A DNA stretch of 64,000 nucleotides from the NCBI RefSeq assembly GCF_001547525.1, contig NZ_LNJP01000003.1:868001-932000 (forward strand), read 5' to 3'. This DNA comes from Burkholderia anthina (GTDB taxonomy: Bacteria > Pseudomonadota > Gammaproteobacteria > Burkholderiales > Burkholderiaceae). Positions 25,137-37,051 of this stretch are shown here, piece after piece. Position numbers and translations under genes: made by a program. Each line of letters opens with the position of its first letter. Position 1 is the first letter of the stretch. Below the pieces are notes generated by a model, which had not been told where the DNA came from, did not search any database, and saw only the letters and a program-made list of their open reading frames with translations.

Positions 25137-25710
25137 GGACACGCCCCGATCCAGAAAAAACGCACAGTGTAGACGGAGGCGAGCCGGCCGGCCGCCTTCC
25201 CGGGACGCGCGGTGCGCGGGCCGGCAGGGCGGACGTGATTGCCGTGACGGCGAGTCTCGTCCCGTACTTGTTTGCAGCTGATGCGACCGGCGTTCGCGCG
25301 TGATGCGCAGGTTCTGCCTTACGAATGAATGATGAGAGCCATCTTATCAAATGACGATGAGGATTGGCACTCACATTTAGAGCAGAGTGTCAAGGAATTG
25401 GGACTCGATTGGCAAGCCGGATTTTTCATGATTGGTAGCGTGCGAATGGGCGGGCGACGCGGCGCGTGCCGGGCGCCGCGTGCCACGCCGCGCGGCCCGA
25501 CAGGCGGGCGGTCGCGGCCGATCCGCAAATATCGGGCCAGATCATTTGGCGACGCCGTGGCGGCCAGGGCGACCCGGATGCCGCGATTCCGTTTTTTGCT
25601 GTTTTTGATTCAATTTGTGCGCGAATGCGCGGCTTTATTCCACAGTTCGTTGCAATGTCGTCCACCCGCCGCCCGCACCCGGCGCGAGACGTTCGCGCCG
25701 GGTGCACAGC
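25137..25710. other. Non-coding region with AT-rich island
   Basis: No convincing gene lies here. Positions about 25315-25445 are visibly lower in GC than everything around them and have a protein-like 35-40-codon frame on the plus strand (NDDEDWHSHLEQSVKELGLDWQAGFFM) that dissolves into GC-rich sequence. An inverted repeat TTGGCACTC (25364-25372) / GAGTGTCAA (25385-25393), one mismatch and 12 bp apart, lies within it. It may be a gene remnant or a regulatory region for rpfR. Confidence 0.45.
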
Positions 25711-29367
<3,657 letters not shown>

Positions 29368-29488
29368 GATGTCGGGTCGATGCGTCGTTGATTCGAGGGA
29401 CGAGCGCCGCCGCACGGCGCGCGTCGCGCGCCGTGTCACGGTGTCGATGAAAGGGGAAGAAAAACGAACGGCCGGCCGCCGCCGTCGG

Positions 29489-30787
29489 TCAGGCGGCGTC
29501 GAGTTCGCGGCCGCGGGTCTCGGGCAGCGTCAGCGCGGCGACGATCACCACGCCGTAGGCGGCGACCGCGAAGATGCCGATGCTCGTGCCGAGCCCGTAC
29601 TGCCTGGACAGCGCGCCGATCAGGAACGGGAACAGCGCACCGATCGCGCGGCCCACGTTGTAGCAGAAGCCCTGGCCGGAGCCGCGCACGCGGGTCGGGA
29701 ACAGCTCGGTGAGGAACGCGCCCATCCCCGAGAAGATGCCCGAGGCGAAGAAGCCGAGCGGGAAGCCGAGCCACAGCATCGACGCGTTGGTCAGGTTCAG
29801 CGACGTGTACGAGAATGCGATCACCATCGAGCCGACCGCGAACAGGATGAAGTTCGGCTTGCGGCCGAGGCGGTCGGTCAGGTACGCGCTCGTCAGGTAG
29901 CCGACCCACGAGCCGAAGATGATCATCGCGAGATAGCCGCCGGTGCCCATCACGGTGAGATGCCGCTCGGTCTTCAGGAAGGTCGGCAGCCACGTCGTGA
30001 TCGCGTAGTAGCCGCCCTGCGCGCCGGTCGTCAGGAGCGCCGCGCGCAGCGTCGTCGTGATCAGCTTCGGCGCGAAGATCTCGGTGAGGCGCGGCGCGTC
30101 GGCCACTTTCGCCTGCGCGGCCTTTTCCTTCTCGTAGACGTCGGGCTCCTTCACGTAGCGACGGATCGCGACGACCAGCAGCGCGGGCGCGAGCCCGACG
30201 AGAAACAGCGCGCGCCACGCCTGCTCGGCCGGCAGCACCGAGAACAGCAGCGCATACAGCAGCGCGCAGAGCCCCCAGCCGATCGCCCAGCCCGATTGCA
30301 CGAGGCCGACGGCCCGGCCGCGGTCGCGCGCGCGAATCACCTCGCCGATCAGCACTGCGCCGGCCGTCCATTCGCCGCCGAAGCCGAAGCCCATCAGCGC
30401 CCGCGCCGCGACCAGCTGGTGGTAGTTCTGCGCGAGCCCGCACAGCGCGGTGAACACCGCGAACCACAGCACCGTGAGCTGCAGCGTGCGCACGCGGCCG
30501 ATCCGGTCGGACAGGATGCCGGCGATCCAGCCGCCGAGCGCCGACGCGAGCAGCGTGACCGTGCCGATGAAGCCTGCGTCGGCGAGCGAGATGCCCCAGG
30601 TCGCGACGAGCGTCGGGATCACGAACGACAGCATCTGCGTGTCCATCCCGTCGAGCATGTAGCCGACCTTGCAGCTCCAGAACGCGCGGCGCTCGCGCGG
30701 CTGCGCATCCGCGTACCACGAGAACAGGCCGCTGCGCTCGCGGCTCGCGGGCTCGGCGGCGGGCGCCGCGAAGGTCTTGCTTTCCAT
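29489..30787 (-). CDS. MFS transporter, AAHS/metabolite:H+ symporter type
   Basis: The 432-residue product starts at the ATG at 30787 (AGGAG 7 nt upstream; an upstream ATG at 30817 is less likely). It has twelve helices and the signature loops of the metabolite:H+ symporter group: KVGYMLDGMDTQMLSFVIPTL in helix 1, GILSDRIGRVRT in loop 2-3, ARALMGFGFGGEWTAGAVLIGE in helix 4, and YLTDRLGRKPNF in the second half. Such proteins import organic or amino acids. It lies between the DUF1445 gene and the oxoprolinase gene, in the same direction, so it probably takes up the substrate of that pathway. Confidence 0.9.
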   Translation of the reverse strand: MESKTFAAPAAEPASRERSGLFSWYADAQPRERRAFWSCKVGYMLDGMDTQMLSFVIPTLVATWGISLADAGFIGTVTLLASALGGWIAGILSDRIGRVRTLQLTVLWFAVFTALCGLAQNYHQLVAARALMGFGFGGEWTAGAVLIGEVIRARDRGRAVGLVQSGWAIGWGLCALLYALLFSVLPAEQAWRALFLVGLAPALLVVAIRRYVKEPDVYEKEKAAQAKVADAPRLTEIFAPKLITTTLRAALLTTGAQGGYYAITTWLPTFLKTERHLTVMGTGGYLAMIIFGSWVGYLTSAYLTDRLGRKPNFILFAVGSMVIAFSYTSLNLTNASMLWLGFPLGFFASGIFSGMGAFLTELFPTRVRGSGQGFCYNVGRAIGALFPFLIGALSRQYGLGTSIGIFAVAAYGVVIVAALTLPETRGRELDAA

Positions 30788-30871
30788 GGTGGTGCTCCTG
30801 TCGTTGTGCGCCGTCAAAGGGCGTGGGGTGCGGTGTGTCGTATGTGCGTGGCGTACCGGATGCCGGCCGCG

Positions 30872-31645
30872 TCAGAACACGGCCAGCGACGCGTTCGGGA
30901 TGTCGGTCATCAGCATGTGGCCGGGCGTATGCGCGATCGCGATCGGCAGCTTCGCGTCCATCAGCGCGGTTTGCGGCGTCACGCCGCACGCCCAGAACAC
31001 CGGCAGTTCGCCGTCGCGAATCGTCACCGCGTCGCCGAATTCGGGCGCGTTCAGATCCTCGATGCCGAGTTCCCGCGGGTGGCCGATATGGATCGGCGCG
31101 CCGTGCACGCCGGGGAACCGGCTCGTGATCTGCACCGCGCGAATGGCGTCGGCGCCGCGCAGCGGCCGCATCGACACGACCAGCTGGCCGCCGAAGATGC
31201 CCGCGCGGCGGTTCGCGATCGACGTGCGGTACATCGGCACGTTGCGACCTTCTTCGACGTGGCGCAGCCCGATGCCTTCGCGGGCGAGCATGTCCTCGAA
31301 CGAGAACGAGCAGCCGATCGCAAATACGACGAAATCGTCGCGCCACAGCGCTTCGAGCGACTCGACGCGCTCGGTCAGGCGGCCGTCCCTATATATGTTG
31401 TAGCTCGGCACGTCGGTGCGGATGTCGAGATCCTCGCCCAGCGCGTCGATCCGGAACGCACCCGGTTCGCCGACGCCCAGCAGCGGGCAGGCCTTCGGGT
31501 TGGCCTGGCAGAAGCGCAGGAAATCGTGCGCGTACGCGTCGGGCAGGATCGCCAGGTTCGCCTGGGCAAACGGGCCGCAATGGCCGGCGGTCGGGCCGCG
31601 GAATGCGCCGCGGCGCACGGACTGGCGGAATTCGGAAGGCGTCAT
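30872..31645 (-). CDS. DUF1445 family protein (putative hydro-lyase, D-glutamate cyclase-like)
   Basis: The 257-residue product begins MTPSEFRQSVRRGAFRGPTAGHCGPFAQANLAILP. It contains the DUF1445 signature FAIGCSFSFEDMLAREGIGLRHVEEGRNVPMYRT and the closing VFWACGVTPQTALMDAKLPIAIAHTPGHMLMTDI. Bacterial members are annotated as putative hydro-lyases, while the related mammalian mitochondrial enzyme is D-glutamate cyclase, making 5-oxo-D-proline. Its link to a 5-oxoprolinase gene two genes downstream fits a D-glutamate/5-oxoproline route. It is divergent from the LysR gene at 31851 and first in the operon. Confidence 0.88.
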   Translation of the reverse strand: MTPSEFRQSVRRGAFRGPTAGHCGPFAQANLAILPDAYAHDFLRFCQANPKACPLLGVGEPGAFRIDALGEDLDIRTDVPSYNIYRDGRLTERVESLEALWRDDFVVFAIGCSFSFEDMLAREGIGLRHVEEGRNVPMYRTSIANRRAGIFGGQLVVSMRPLRGADAIRAVQITSRFPGVHGAPIHIGHPRELGIEDLNAPEFGDAVTIRDGELPVFWACGVTPQTALMDAKLPIAIAHTPGHMLMTDIPNASLAVF

Positions 31646-31850
31646 GAGAATCGGTCTCGGGTCGGGATGACGTGGCGATGACGGTGGTGTGTCATCGGAT
31701 ACGGCGAAGAATAGAAAGGAAAAAATTTTGTCGCCAACGAGTTTTTTTGCGCCCGCTGTATAGAATTTCTTAACGGATCCGCGGGTTTTCCCCGGTCCCG
31801 TTCATTTTTCGTCGGCGGCAAGCTGCGCATCCACTGCTCGCTCGACCACC

Positions 31851-32783
31851 ATGAACACGCGTTTTCTCGAAACCTTCGTCACGCTCGCGAAGCTGCGCAA
31901 CTTCCGCACGACCGCGGCTGCGCTGCACGCGACGCCGGCCGCGATCTCGCAGCGCCTGAAGGCGCTCGAGGACGAACTGCATACGGTACTCGTCGATCGC
32001 GACAGCCGTGAATTCCGGCTCACGCCGAACGGCGAATACCTGCTCGGCTATGCGAAAGCGGTGGTCGAGGCGACGCAGGAGCTGCAGGCCGCCGCGTCCG
32101 GCGAGAGCGCCCTGCGCGGCAAGCTGCGGCTCGGCGTGATCGAGACCGTCGTGCACAGCTGGCTGCCGCACTACATGCGGCGGCTTGCGGCCGACTATCC
32201 GCAGCTCGAGATCGACCTGACCGTCGACGTCAGCGTCGTGCTGCAGCGCCGGCTGATGGCCGGCGAGCTCGACCTGATCATCCGCGTCGAGGGCAGCGAC
32301 GAGGCGTCGGTCGTATGCGACGCGCTCGCGAACTACCCGGTGCGCTGGATCGCGCGCGCCGGGCTGCTGCCGAACACGCGCACGGGCCTTGCGCGGCAGG
32401 TGCTGCGCCAGCCGATCCTCACCTACGGGCGCGGCACCGCGCCCCATCGCGCGCTGGAAGACATCGTGCGCACGCTCGCGCACGCGCACGGCGTGCCGCT
32501 GTCGGAGACGCGCATCACCGGGTCGCCGTCGATCTCGGTGATCGTGCAACTGGTGCGCGACGGCTTCGGCGTCGCCGCGATTCCGGTGCTGTTCGTCGAC
32601 GCGCTGATCGAAAGCGGCGAAGTCGTCGAGCTGCCGCTGCAGCCGTCGCCGCCGTCGATCGTCGTGTCGATGTCGCGGCGGGCGGACGCGCCGCGGTTCG
32701 TGCACGGCGCATCGATCGCCGCGCGCGCGGCATGTCACGAGTATTGCGAGAAGAGCACGCGGTTGCTGGTCGAAGCGCTTTGA
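31851..32783 (+). CDS. LysR-family transcriptional regulator
   Basis: The 310-residue product starts MNTRFLETFVTLAKLRNFRTTAAALHATPAAISQRLKALEDELHTVLVDRDSREFRLTPNG, a complete LysR DNA-binding domain. The effector domain has a standard layout (GKLRLGVIETVVHSWLPHYM). It is divergent from the DUF1445-MFS-oxoprolinase operon; the 205-bp gap contains an AT-rich TATAGAATTTCTTAAC stretch at about 31759-31774 of LysR-box appearance. The likely role is activator of that operon. Confidence 0.92.
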   Translation: MNTRFLETFVTLAKLRNFRTTAAALHATPAAISQRLKALEDELHTVLVDRDSREFRLTPNGEYLLGYAKAVVEATQELQAAASGESALRGKLRLGVIETVVHSWLPHYMRRLAADYPQLEIDLTVDVSVVLQRRLMAGELDLIIRVEGSDEASVVCDALANYPVRWIARAGLLPNTRTGLARQVLRQPILTYGRGTAPHRALEDIVRTLAHAHGVPLSETRITGSPSISVIVQLVRDGFGVAAIPVLFVDALIESGEVVELPLQPSPPSIVVSMSRRADAPRFVHGASIAARAACHEYCEKSTRLLVEAL

Positions 32784-32938
32784 CCGTGACGCGCCGGATG
32801 ACGCGTGTTCGACATCGCGGCGCGAATCGCCCACAATCGCGTTCGGCGCGTCGCCACATCGGCGCCGCGCGTCGTGAATGACGGCCCGGCCGTCCGGCAT
32901 TCGTCGCTTCGCATGATCGTGCACCACGGGAAAGCAAC

Positions 32939-33796
32939 ATGCAGATTCGCTCCGCTTCGCCCCGCCTGACCCTCGCGCGCATCGTGATCGTCGCGCTATA
33001 TGTCGCGTCGCTGCTGCTGCCCGTCGCCGCCGAACCGCCGAATGCGGCCGGCGCGGTGAGCTGGTGGCACGGCTACACCGTGCTCGCGCTGGGGCCGCTC
33101 GCGATCCTCGACCTGCAATTCGCATGGCTCGGCAACCCGCTGCTCGTCGTCGCGCTGCTCAGGCCGAGCCGTACCGTGTCGGCGCTGCTGGCCGTGGTCG
33201 TGGTCTTTGCGCTCGCGTGGCATACGATCCCGACCGACGCGAACTACGAAACGATCCGTACGTTCGGGGCCGGATACTACTTGTGGGTTGCAGCGATCGC
33301 GGGCGCCGCCGCGCTACCGTGGATCGACGGGCGCGGGGTGCAGGAGGACGGTGCGCCGGGCCCTGCCGCCGGCGCCGCGGATGCGGCCGTGCCGACCGGC
33401 ACCGGCCCGCGCACCGCGGCCCGGCCGAATGCCCGGCCGCGCGGCTGGACCGTGACGGCAACCGATACGCGCATCGAGTCGACCGACCGGACCGGAGCGA
33501 CGCGTGGCATCGCGCTGTCCGACCTCGGCGCGATCCTGATCGAAACCAACGACCAGGGGCCGTTCGCGTCGGATGTCTGGTGGGTCCTGTTCGATACGAG
33601 CAGGCAATTCGCGTGCGCATTCCCGCAGGATGCGGAGGGCGCGAAGGCGGCGGTCGACCGGCTGCTCGACCTGCCCGGCATCGATCACCGCAAGGTCATC
33701 GACGCGCAGACGTCGATCCAGAACGCGACGTTCCCGATCTGGGAGCGCCCGGCGCGCGAACCGGCCACGCCGGGAGACACCGGCGCGACCGCCTGA
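32939..33796 (+). CDS. Membrane protein of unknown function
   Basis: The 285-residue product, MQIRSASPRLTLARIVIVALYVASLLLPVAAEPP, has four predicted membrane helices in the first 125 residues (about 10-31, 44-62, 66-88, 108-126). An Ala/Pro-rich linker follows, and then a soluble C-terminal domain (about 155-270, SDLGAILIETNDQGPFASDVWWVLFDTSRQFACAFPQDAEG) that looks like a small PH-like or immunity-type beta domain. I do not recognise a named family for the whole. It is probably cell-envelope located, convergent with the monooxygenase-fold gene 10 bp downstream. Confidence 0.65.
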   Translation: MQIRSASPRLTLARIVIVALYVASLLLPVAAEPPNAAGAVSWWHGYTVLALGPLAILDLQFAWLGNPLLVVALLRPSRTVSALLAVVVVFALAWHTIPTDANYETIRTFGAGYYLWVAAIAGAAALPWIDGRGVQEDGAPGPAAGAADAAVPTGTGPRTAARPNARPRGWTVTATDTRIESTDRTGATRGIALSDLGAILIETNDQGPFASDVWWVLFDTSRQFACAFPQDAEGAKAAVDRLLDLPGIDHRKVIDAQTSIQNATFPIWERPAREPATPGDTGATA

Positions 33797-33806
33797 CCGG
33801 CAGCCG

Positions 33807-34133
33807 TTACGCGGAGGGCCCCGCATGCGGCGGCGTCAGCTTGCCGTCGCCGTACTCGCGAAGCACCTGCGAAATCACGACGCGATACCCGTCCAGCCAG
33901 CGCGCGTGCTTCGCCTTGGCTTCGAGATGCGCGGGATGCTGCATCAATTGCCGCAGCGCCGCCTCGGATTCCCAGTAGTAGACGTTCTGGATCAGGCCAG
34001 CTTCCGCGTTCTCCCACGTTTCCTCGCCGAGATAGCCTGGCGTCGCGCGCGCCACGTCGGCGATCTGCCGGTCGAGCCGGTGGAATTCGTCGTCGTACTG
34101 CCCGGCACGGAAAATGAAGGTCGACGCGTACAT
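33807..34133 (-). CDS. Antibiotic-biosynthesis-monooxygenase-fold protein
   Basis: The 108-residue product from MYASTFIFRAGQYDDEFHRLDRQIADVARATPGYLGEETWENAEAGLIQNVYYWESEAALRQLMQHPAHLEAKAKHARWLDGYRVVISQVLREYGDGKL has the ferredoxin-like beta-alpha-beta-beta pattern of ABM-domain proteins (YWESEAALRQLMQHPAHLEAKA is characteristic). The function of such small proteins ranges from monooxygenase to haem or quinone handling. The longer frame to 34298 has no start support. It is unlinked to the flanking operons. Confidence 0.8.
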   Translation of the reverse strand: MYASTFIFRAGQYDDEFHRLDRQIADVARATPGYLGEETWENAEAGLIQNVYYWESEAALRQLMQHPAHLEAKAKHARWLDGYRVVISQVLREYGDGKLTPPHAGPSA

Positions 34134-34197
34134 GTCCGCTCGCTCTGCAACGATTGAAAGAGCGCAAGTGTAAGGCACGCGCGGCGTACCGCGATCG

Positions 34198-35184
34198 TCA
34201 GGCGGCGAGCGAATCGGTGTCGACGCGATCGTCGAGCCACGCGTCGATGCGCGGCGCGTCCTCATGCGTTGCGGCTGCCGGAGCCGGCATGGCCGCAAGC
34301 GCGCGTCGCGCCCGTTCCAGCGCCTGCGCGAAGCCGCGCAATTCGCTCGTCGCCGGCCGGTCTTCGGCTCGTCGGCGCGCGAGCGCCGCTTCGATGCGGG
34401 TGCCGATCAACGCGAGTTGAGCATCGATGAAGTCGATGCACAGCGCGCGACAACGTCCGGAAACCGGTGCGACGGCCAGCAACACCGGCACGATCGACAC
34501 GGTCAGGTAGCCGCCGGGCGCAAGCCGCGACAGCGCATGGCGCACGTCGTCCCCGCCGTCGGTCAACGACGCGAACACGGCGTCGCGCCACACCCCACGC
34601 TCGAACACGAGCGCATCGCGATGCGCGTCGAGCGCCGCACGATCCGCGACCTGCCCGGCCGTCACCAGCGGAATCGAAAACGCCCGCTCGCCGGCGGGTT
34701 GCCCGCTTCCCGCCGTGACGATGCAGTTCGCACCCAGCCACGCCGCATCGTCGCGCCGTGCCGCGAGCACGCGCGACTGCAACCGGTCGGGCAGCATCGG
34801 ATCGAGCGGCACCGCGCGGCAGATCGACGGCTTGTTCGCGTGCACGCTGCAACGGCCGTCGTCGGCGAGCGCCGCGCAGCGGCCCAGCGACGGATAGTCG
34901 TAGCCTTGCAGCGTCAGCGCGAGCCATTCGCCATGCACGCCGCCGCCGCGGTGGAACAACCGGTCCGCCAGCGCATCGGCGGCCGCGACGTCGGCCGCAT
35001 CGAGCGCATGCTCGCGCCCGCCCGCCTGCCAGCGTTCGCCGATCCGCCGCTTCGGCACGCGGCGAATCGTCAATGCGCCGACGAAGCGATGCCGATGCCG
35101 GAACAGTTCGCGCAACGACAACGTGGGCGCGCTGTTGCAGCAGCGTCCGCACGCGTTGCACGCGAGCAGCCAGGTGTCTACCAT
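34198..35184 (-). CDS. YkgJ-family cysteine-cluster protein
   Basis: The product is 328 residues. The N terminus has Cys9, Cys12, Cys15 and Cys16 (LLACNACGRCCNS), and a second pair of cysteines follows at GRCAALADDGRCSVHANKPSICRAVP, the zinc/iron-chelating YkgJ/Fe-S cluster domain. The C-terminal 170 residues are helical. The start overlaps the stop of the preceding substrate-binding protein gene by 7 nt, so it ends a four-gene operon with sulfatase and formylglycine-generating enzyme. It may bind iron, zinc or copper; a metal-supply role for the copper-dependent neighbour is inferred only from context. Confidence 0.87.
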   Translation of the reverse strand: MVDTWLLACNACGRCCNSAPTLSLRELFRHRHRFVGALTIRRVPKRRIGERWQAGGREHALDAADVAAADALADRLFHRGGGVHGEWLALTLQGYDYPSLGRCAALADDGRCSVHANKPSICRAVPLDPMLPDRLQSRVLAARRDDAAWLGANCIVTAGSGQPAGERAFSIPLVTAGQVADRAALDAHRDALVFERGVWRDAVFASLTDGGDDVRHALSRLAPGGYLTVSIVPVLLAVAPVSGRCRALCIDFIDAQLALIGTRIEAALARRRAEDRPATSELRGFAQALERARRALAAMPAPAAATHEDAPRIDAWLDDRVDTDSLAA

Positions 35185-35990
35185 GGCCGCCGCACCGAAT
35201 CCTGGTAGCGCGTGAGGATGAAGCGCGCGACGTCGTCCGAGTGATACGCGGCGACGAGCTGCGCGACCCACGGCTTCGCGCGATCGGCGTCGCGCACCGT
35301 CAGCACGTTCGCATACGGCGAGCGGGCGTCCTCGAGGCTGATGCTGTCGCGCGCCGGCTGCAGCCCGAAGCGGGCCGCGTCGTCGCTGTCGATCGCGACG
35401 AACGCGGCCGTGTCGAGCGCCGCGTAAAGCCGGTCGCGGCGCAGCGCGACGAATTTGAGCCCGAGCCGGTTGCCCGTCACGTCGCGCAGCGTCGCATGCA
35501 GGCCGGCATTTTCGCGCAGCGTCACCAGCGTGTCGTTCTGCAGCAGCACGAGCGCGCGCGCCAACCCGCGCGGATCGGCGGGAAGCGCGACCGTCGCGCC
35601 GGGTTGCAGTTCGTTCAGGCGCTTCAGCTTGCGCGAATAGAACGCCATCGGCAGCGTGACCGTCGGCGCGACTTCGGTCAGCGCATAGCGCTTGCGCGCA
35701 CGCGTCGCGGCAAGCTGTTGCGCATCCTCGAAGCTGGCCGCGTCGATGCGCCCGTCGGCCAGCGCCGTGTCGATGCGCGACGCATCGTCGAATTCGACGA
35801 CGTCGACGCTCAACCCACGTGCGGCCGCCACCCGCTTCACTTCGTCGAGAATCTGCGCATGCACGCCGCGCGTGACGCCGACGCGCACGGCCGGAGCGGC
35901 GGCTTCGGCGGCCATCGCCGCGCCGTGATGCACGACGCCGCATGCGGCCAGCAGCCCGGCCGCCACCCAACGCCCGATGCGCGTCGTCAT
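35178..35990 (-). CDS. NlpA/MetQ-family substrate-binding protein
   Basis: The 270-residue product has a signal peptide (WVAAGLLAACGVVHHGAAMAAEA). It has the NlpA pattern VRVGVTRGVHAQILDEVKRVAAARGLSVDVVEFDDASRIDTALADGRIDAASFEDAQQL, matching MetQ-type D-methionine and related binding proteins. No permease or ATPase gene is adjacent, so it is an orphan that must use a transporter encoded elsewhere, or has a different role. The gene overlaps its upstream FGE-like gene (ATGA) and its downstream YkgJ gene. Ligand: a sulfur compound released by the sulfatase is a reasonable guess. Confidence 0.83.
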   Translation of the reverse strand: MTTRIGRWVAAGLLAACGVVHHGAAMAAEAAAPAVRVGVTRGVHAQILDEVKRVAAARGLSVDVVEFDDASRIDTALADGRIDAASFEDAQQLAATRARKRYALTEVAPTVTLPMAFYSRKLKRLNELQPGATVALPADPRGLARALVLLQNDTLVTLRENAGLHATLRDVTGNRLGLKFVALRRDRLYAALDTAAFVAIDSDDAARFGLQPARDSISLEDARSPYANVLTVRDADRAKPWVAQLVAAYHSDDVARFILTRYQDSVRRPW

Positions 35991-37036
35991 GACGCGTCCC
36001 TCAGGATCGTGCGGAAGCCGATATGCGACGCGCCGAGATCGGCTTCCTGCTGTTCGCGCGACGATGCGCGATAGCGCACGCAGTAATCGCGCGAGCACAG
36101 GAACGAGCCGCCCTTGATGACCATCGGCGTATCGTGCCGGCGCGTCGGCGGGGCGACGGCCGCCGTGTCGCCGTTCGTGTGCGACTGATGCGGGCCCGTG
36201 TACGCGTCCTTCGTCCATTCCCACGCGTTGCCGATCATGTCGTAAAGACGAAAGCCGTTCGCCGCATAGCAGCCGACCGGCGCCAGCCCCGCATGGCCGT
36301 CCTCGGCCGAGTCGAGCACCGGAAACGCGCCCTGCCAGTAGTTCGCGGCCGGCTTGCCGTGCGCATCGCGCGGCGCCGCATCGAGCGATGCGTCGTCGCG
36401 GCCGGCCTTGCCCGCGTATTCCCATTCGGCCTCGGTCGGCAGGTCGCGGCCGAGCCAGTGCGCATACGCGAGCGCATCGCGCTGCGTGACGAGCGTCACC
36501 GGCAGGTTGCCGAGCCCGTCCACGTTGCTGCCGGGCCCGCGCGGATGCCGCCACGACGCGCCCTTCACCCACGACCACCACGCGAGGTCGCGCGCATTCA
36601 ACTCGTCGCGCGTCGGCACATGGAACACCGCCGCGCCGCCCTGCTGCTCGGCCTCGGTCACGTAACCGGTCGCCTGCACGAATGCCGCGAACTGCGCGAT
36701 CGTCACGTCGGTCTGGTCGATCCAGAAGCCGCCGACGCGCGCGCGGCCGTCGCCCGCCGGACGCTCGTCCGCATAGCCGCGCGTGCTGCCGAACACGAAC
36801 GCGCCGCCGCGCAGATGCACCATTCCGGCCTTCGGATCGTCGCGCCACTTCGCGGGCAGCCCCGAATAGCGTTCGCACGCGCGCTCCGAACCGAGCGGCG
36901 CGAGCGCGCGGCCGCGATTCAGCTCGTCGAACGCGTCGCCTGCCGGCGCCGCCGGATTCGCATAGCCCGCCGCGAACGCGGCGGCGAACAGCGTGGCGGC
37001 CAGCGCCGCGCCGATCGTCCAGAAACGCAACCGCAT
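35987..37036 (-). CDS. Formylglycine-generating enzyme (SUMF1 family), exported
   Basis: The 349-residue product has an N-terminal membrane/signal segment (FWTIGAALAATLFAAAFAAGYA). The FGE-sulfatase domain has GGAFVFGSTRGYADERPAGDGRARVGGFWIDQTDVTIAQFAAFV, DLPTEAEWEYAGKAGR, IGNAWEWTKD and GGSFLCSRDYCVRYRASSR. Cys314 and Cys319 sit five apart exactly as the copper-binding pair of human FGE (Cys336/Cys341), so it should oxidise a sulfatase cysteine to formylglycine. It follows the sulfatase gene by 15 bp. The N-terminal segment implies a periplasmic active site, unusual since sulfatase activation is normally cytosolic in bacteria. Confidence 0.92.
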   Translation of the reverse strand: MRLRFWTIGAALAATLFAAAFAAGYANPAAPAGDAFDELNRGRALAPLGSERACERYSGLPAKWRDDPKAGMVHLRGGAFVFGSTRGYADERPAGDGRARVGGFWIDQTDVTIAQFAAFVQATGYVTEAEQQGGAAVFHVPTRDELNARDLAWWSWVKGASWRHPRGPGSNVDGLGNLPVTLVTQRDALAYAHWLGRDLPTEAEWEYAGKAGRDDASLDAAPRDAHGKPAANYWQGAFPVLDSAEDGHAGLAPVGCYAANGFRLYDMIGNAWEWTKDAYTGPHQSHTNGDTAAVAPPTRRHDTPMVIKGGSFLCSRDYCVRYRASSREQQEADLGASHIGFRTILRDAS

Positions 37037-37051
37037 CGTCTCGCCCCGCGA

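Noticed and set aside
25360..25395. TTGGCAC sequence as a sigma-54 promoter
   Set aside because: The -24 half fits but the -12 GC is missing (TTTA instead of TTGC).
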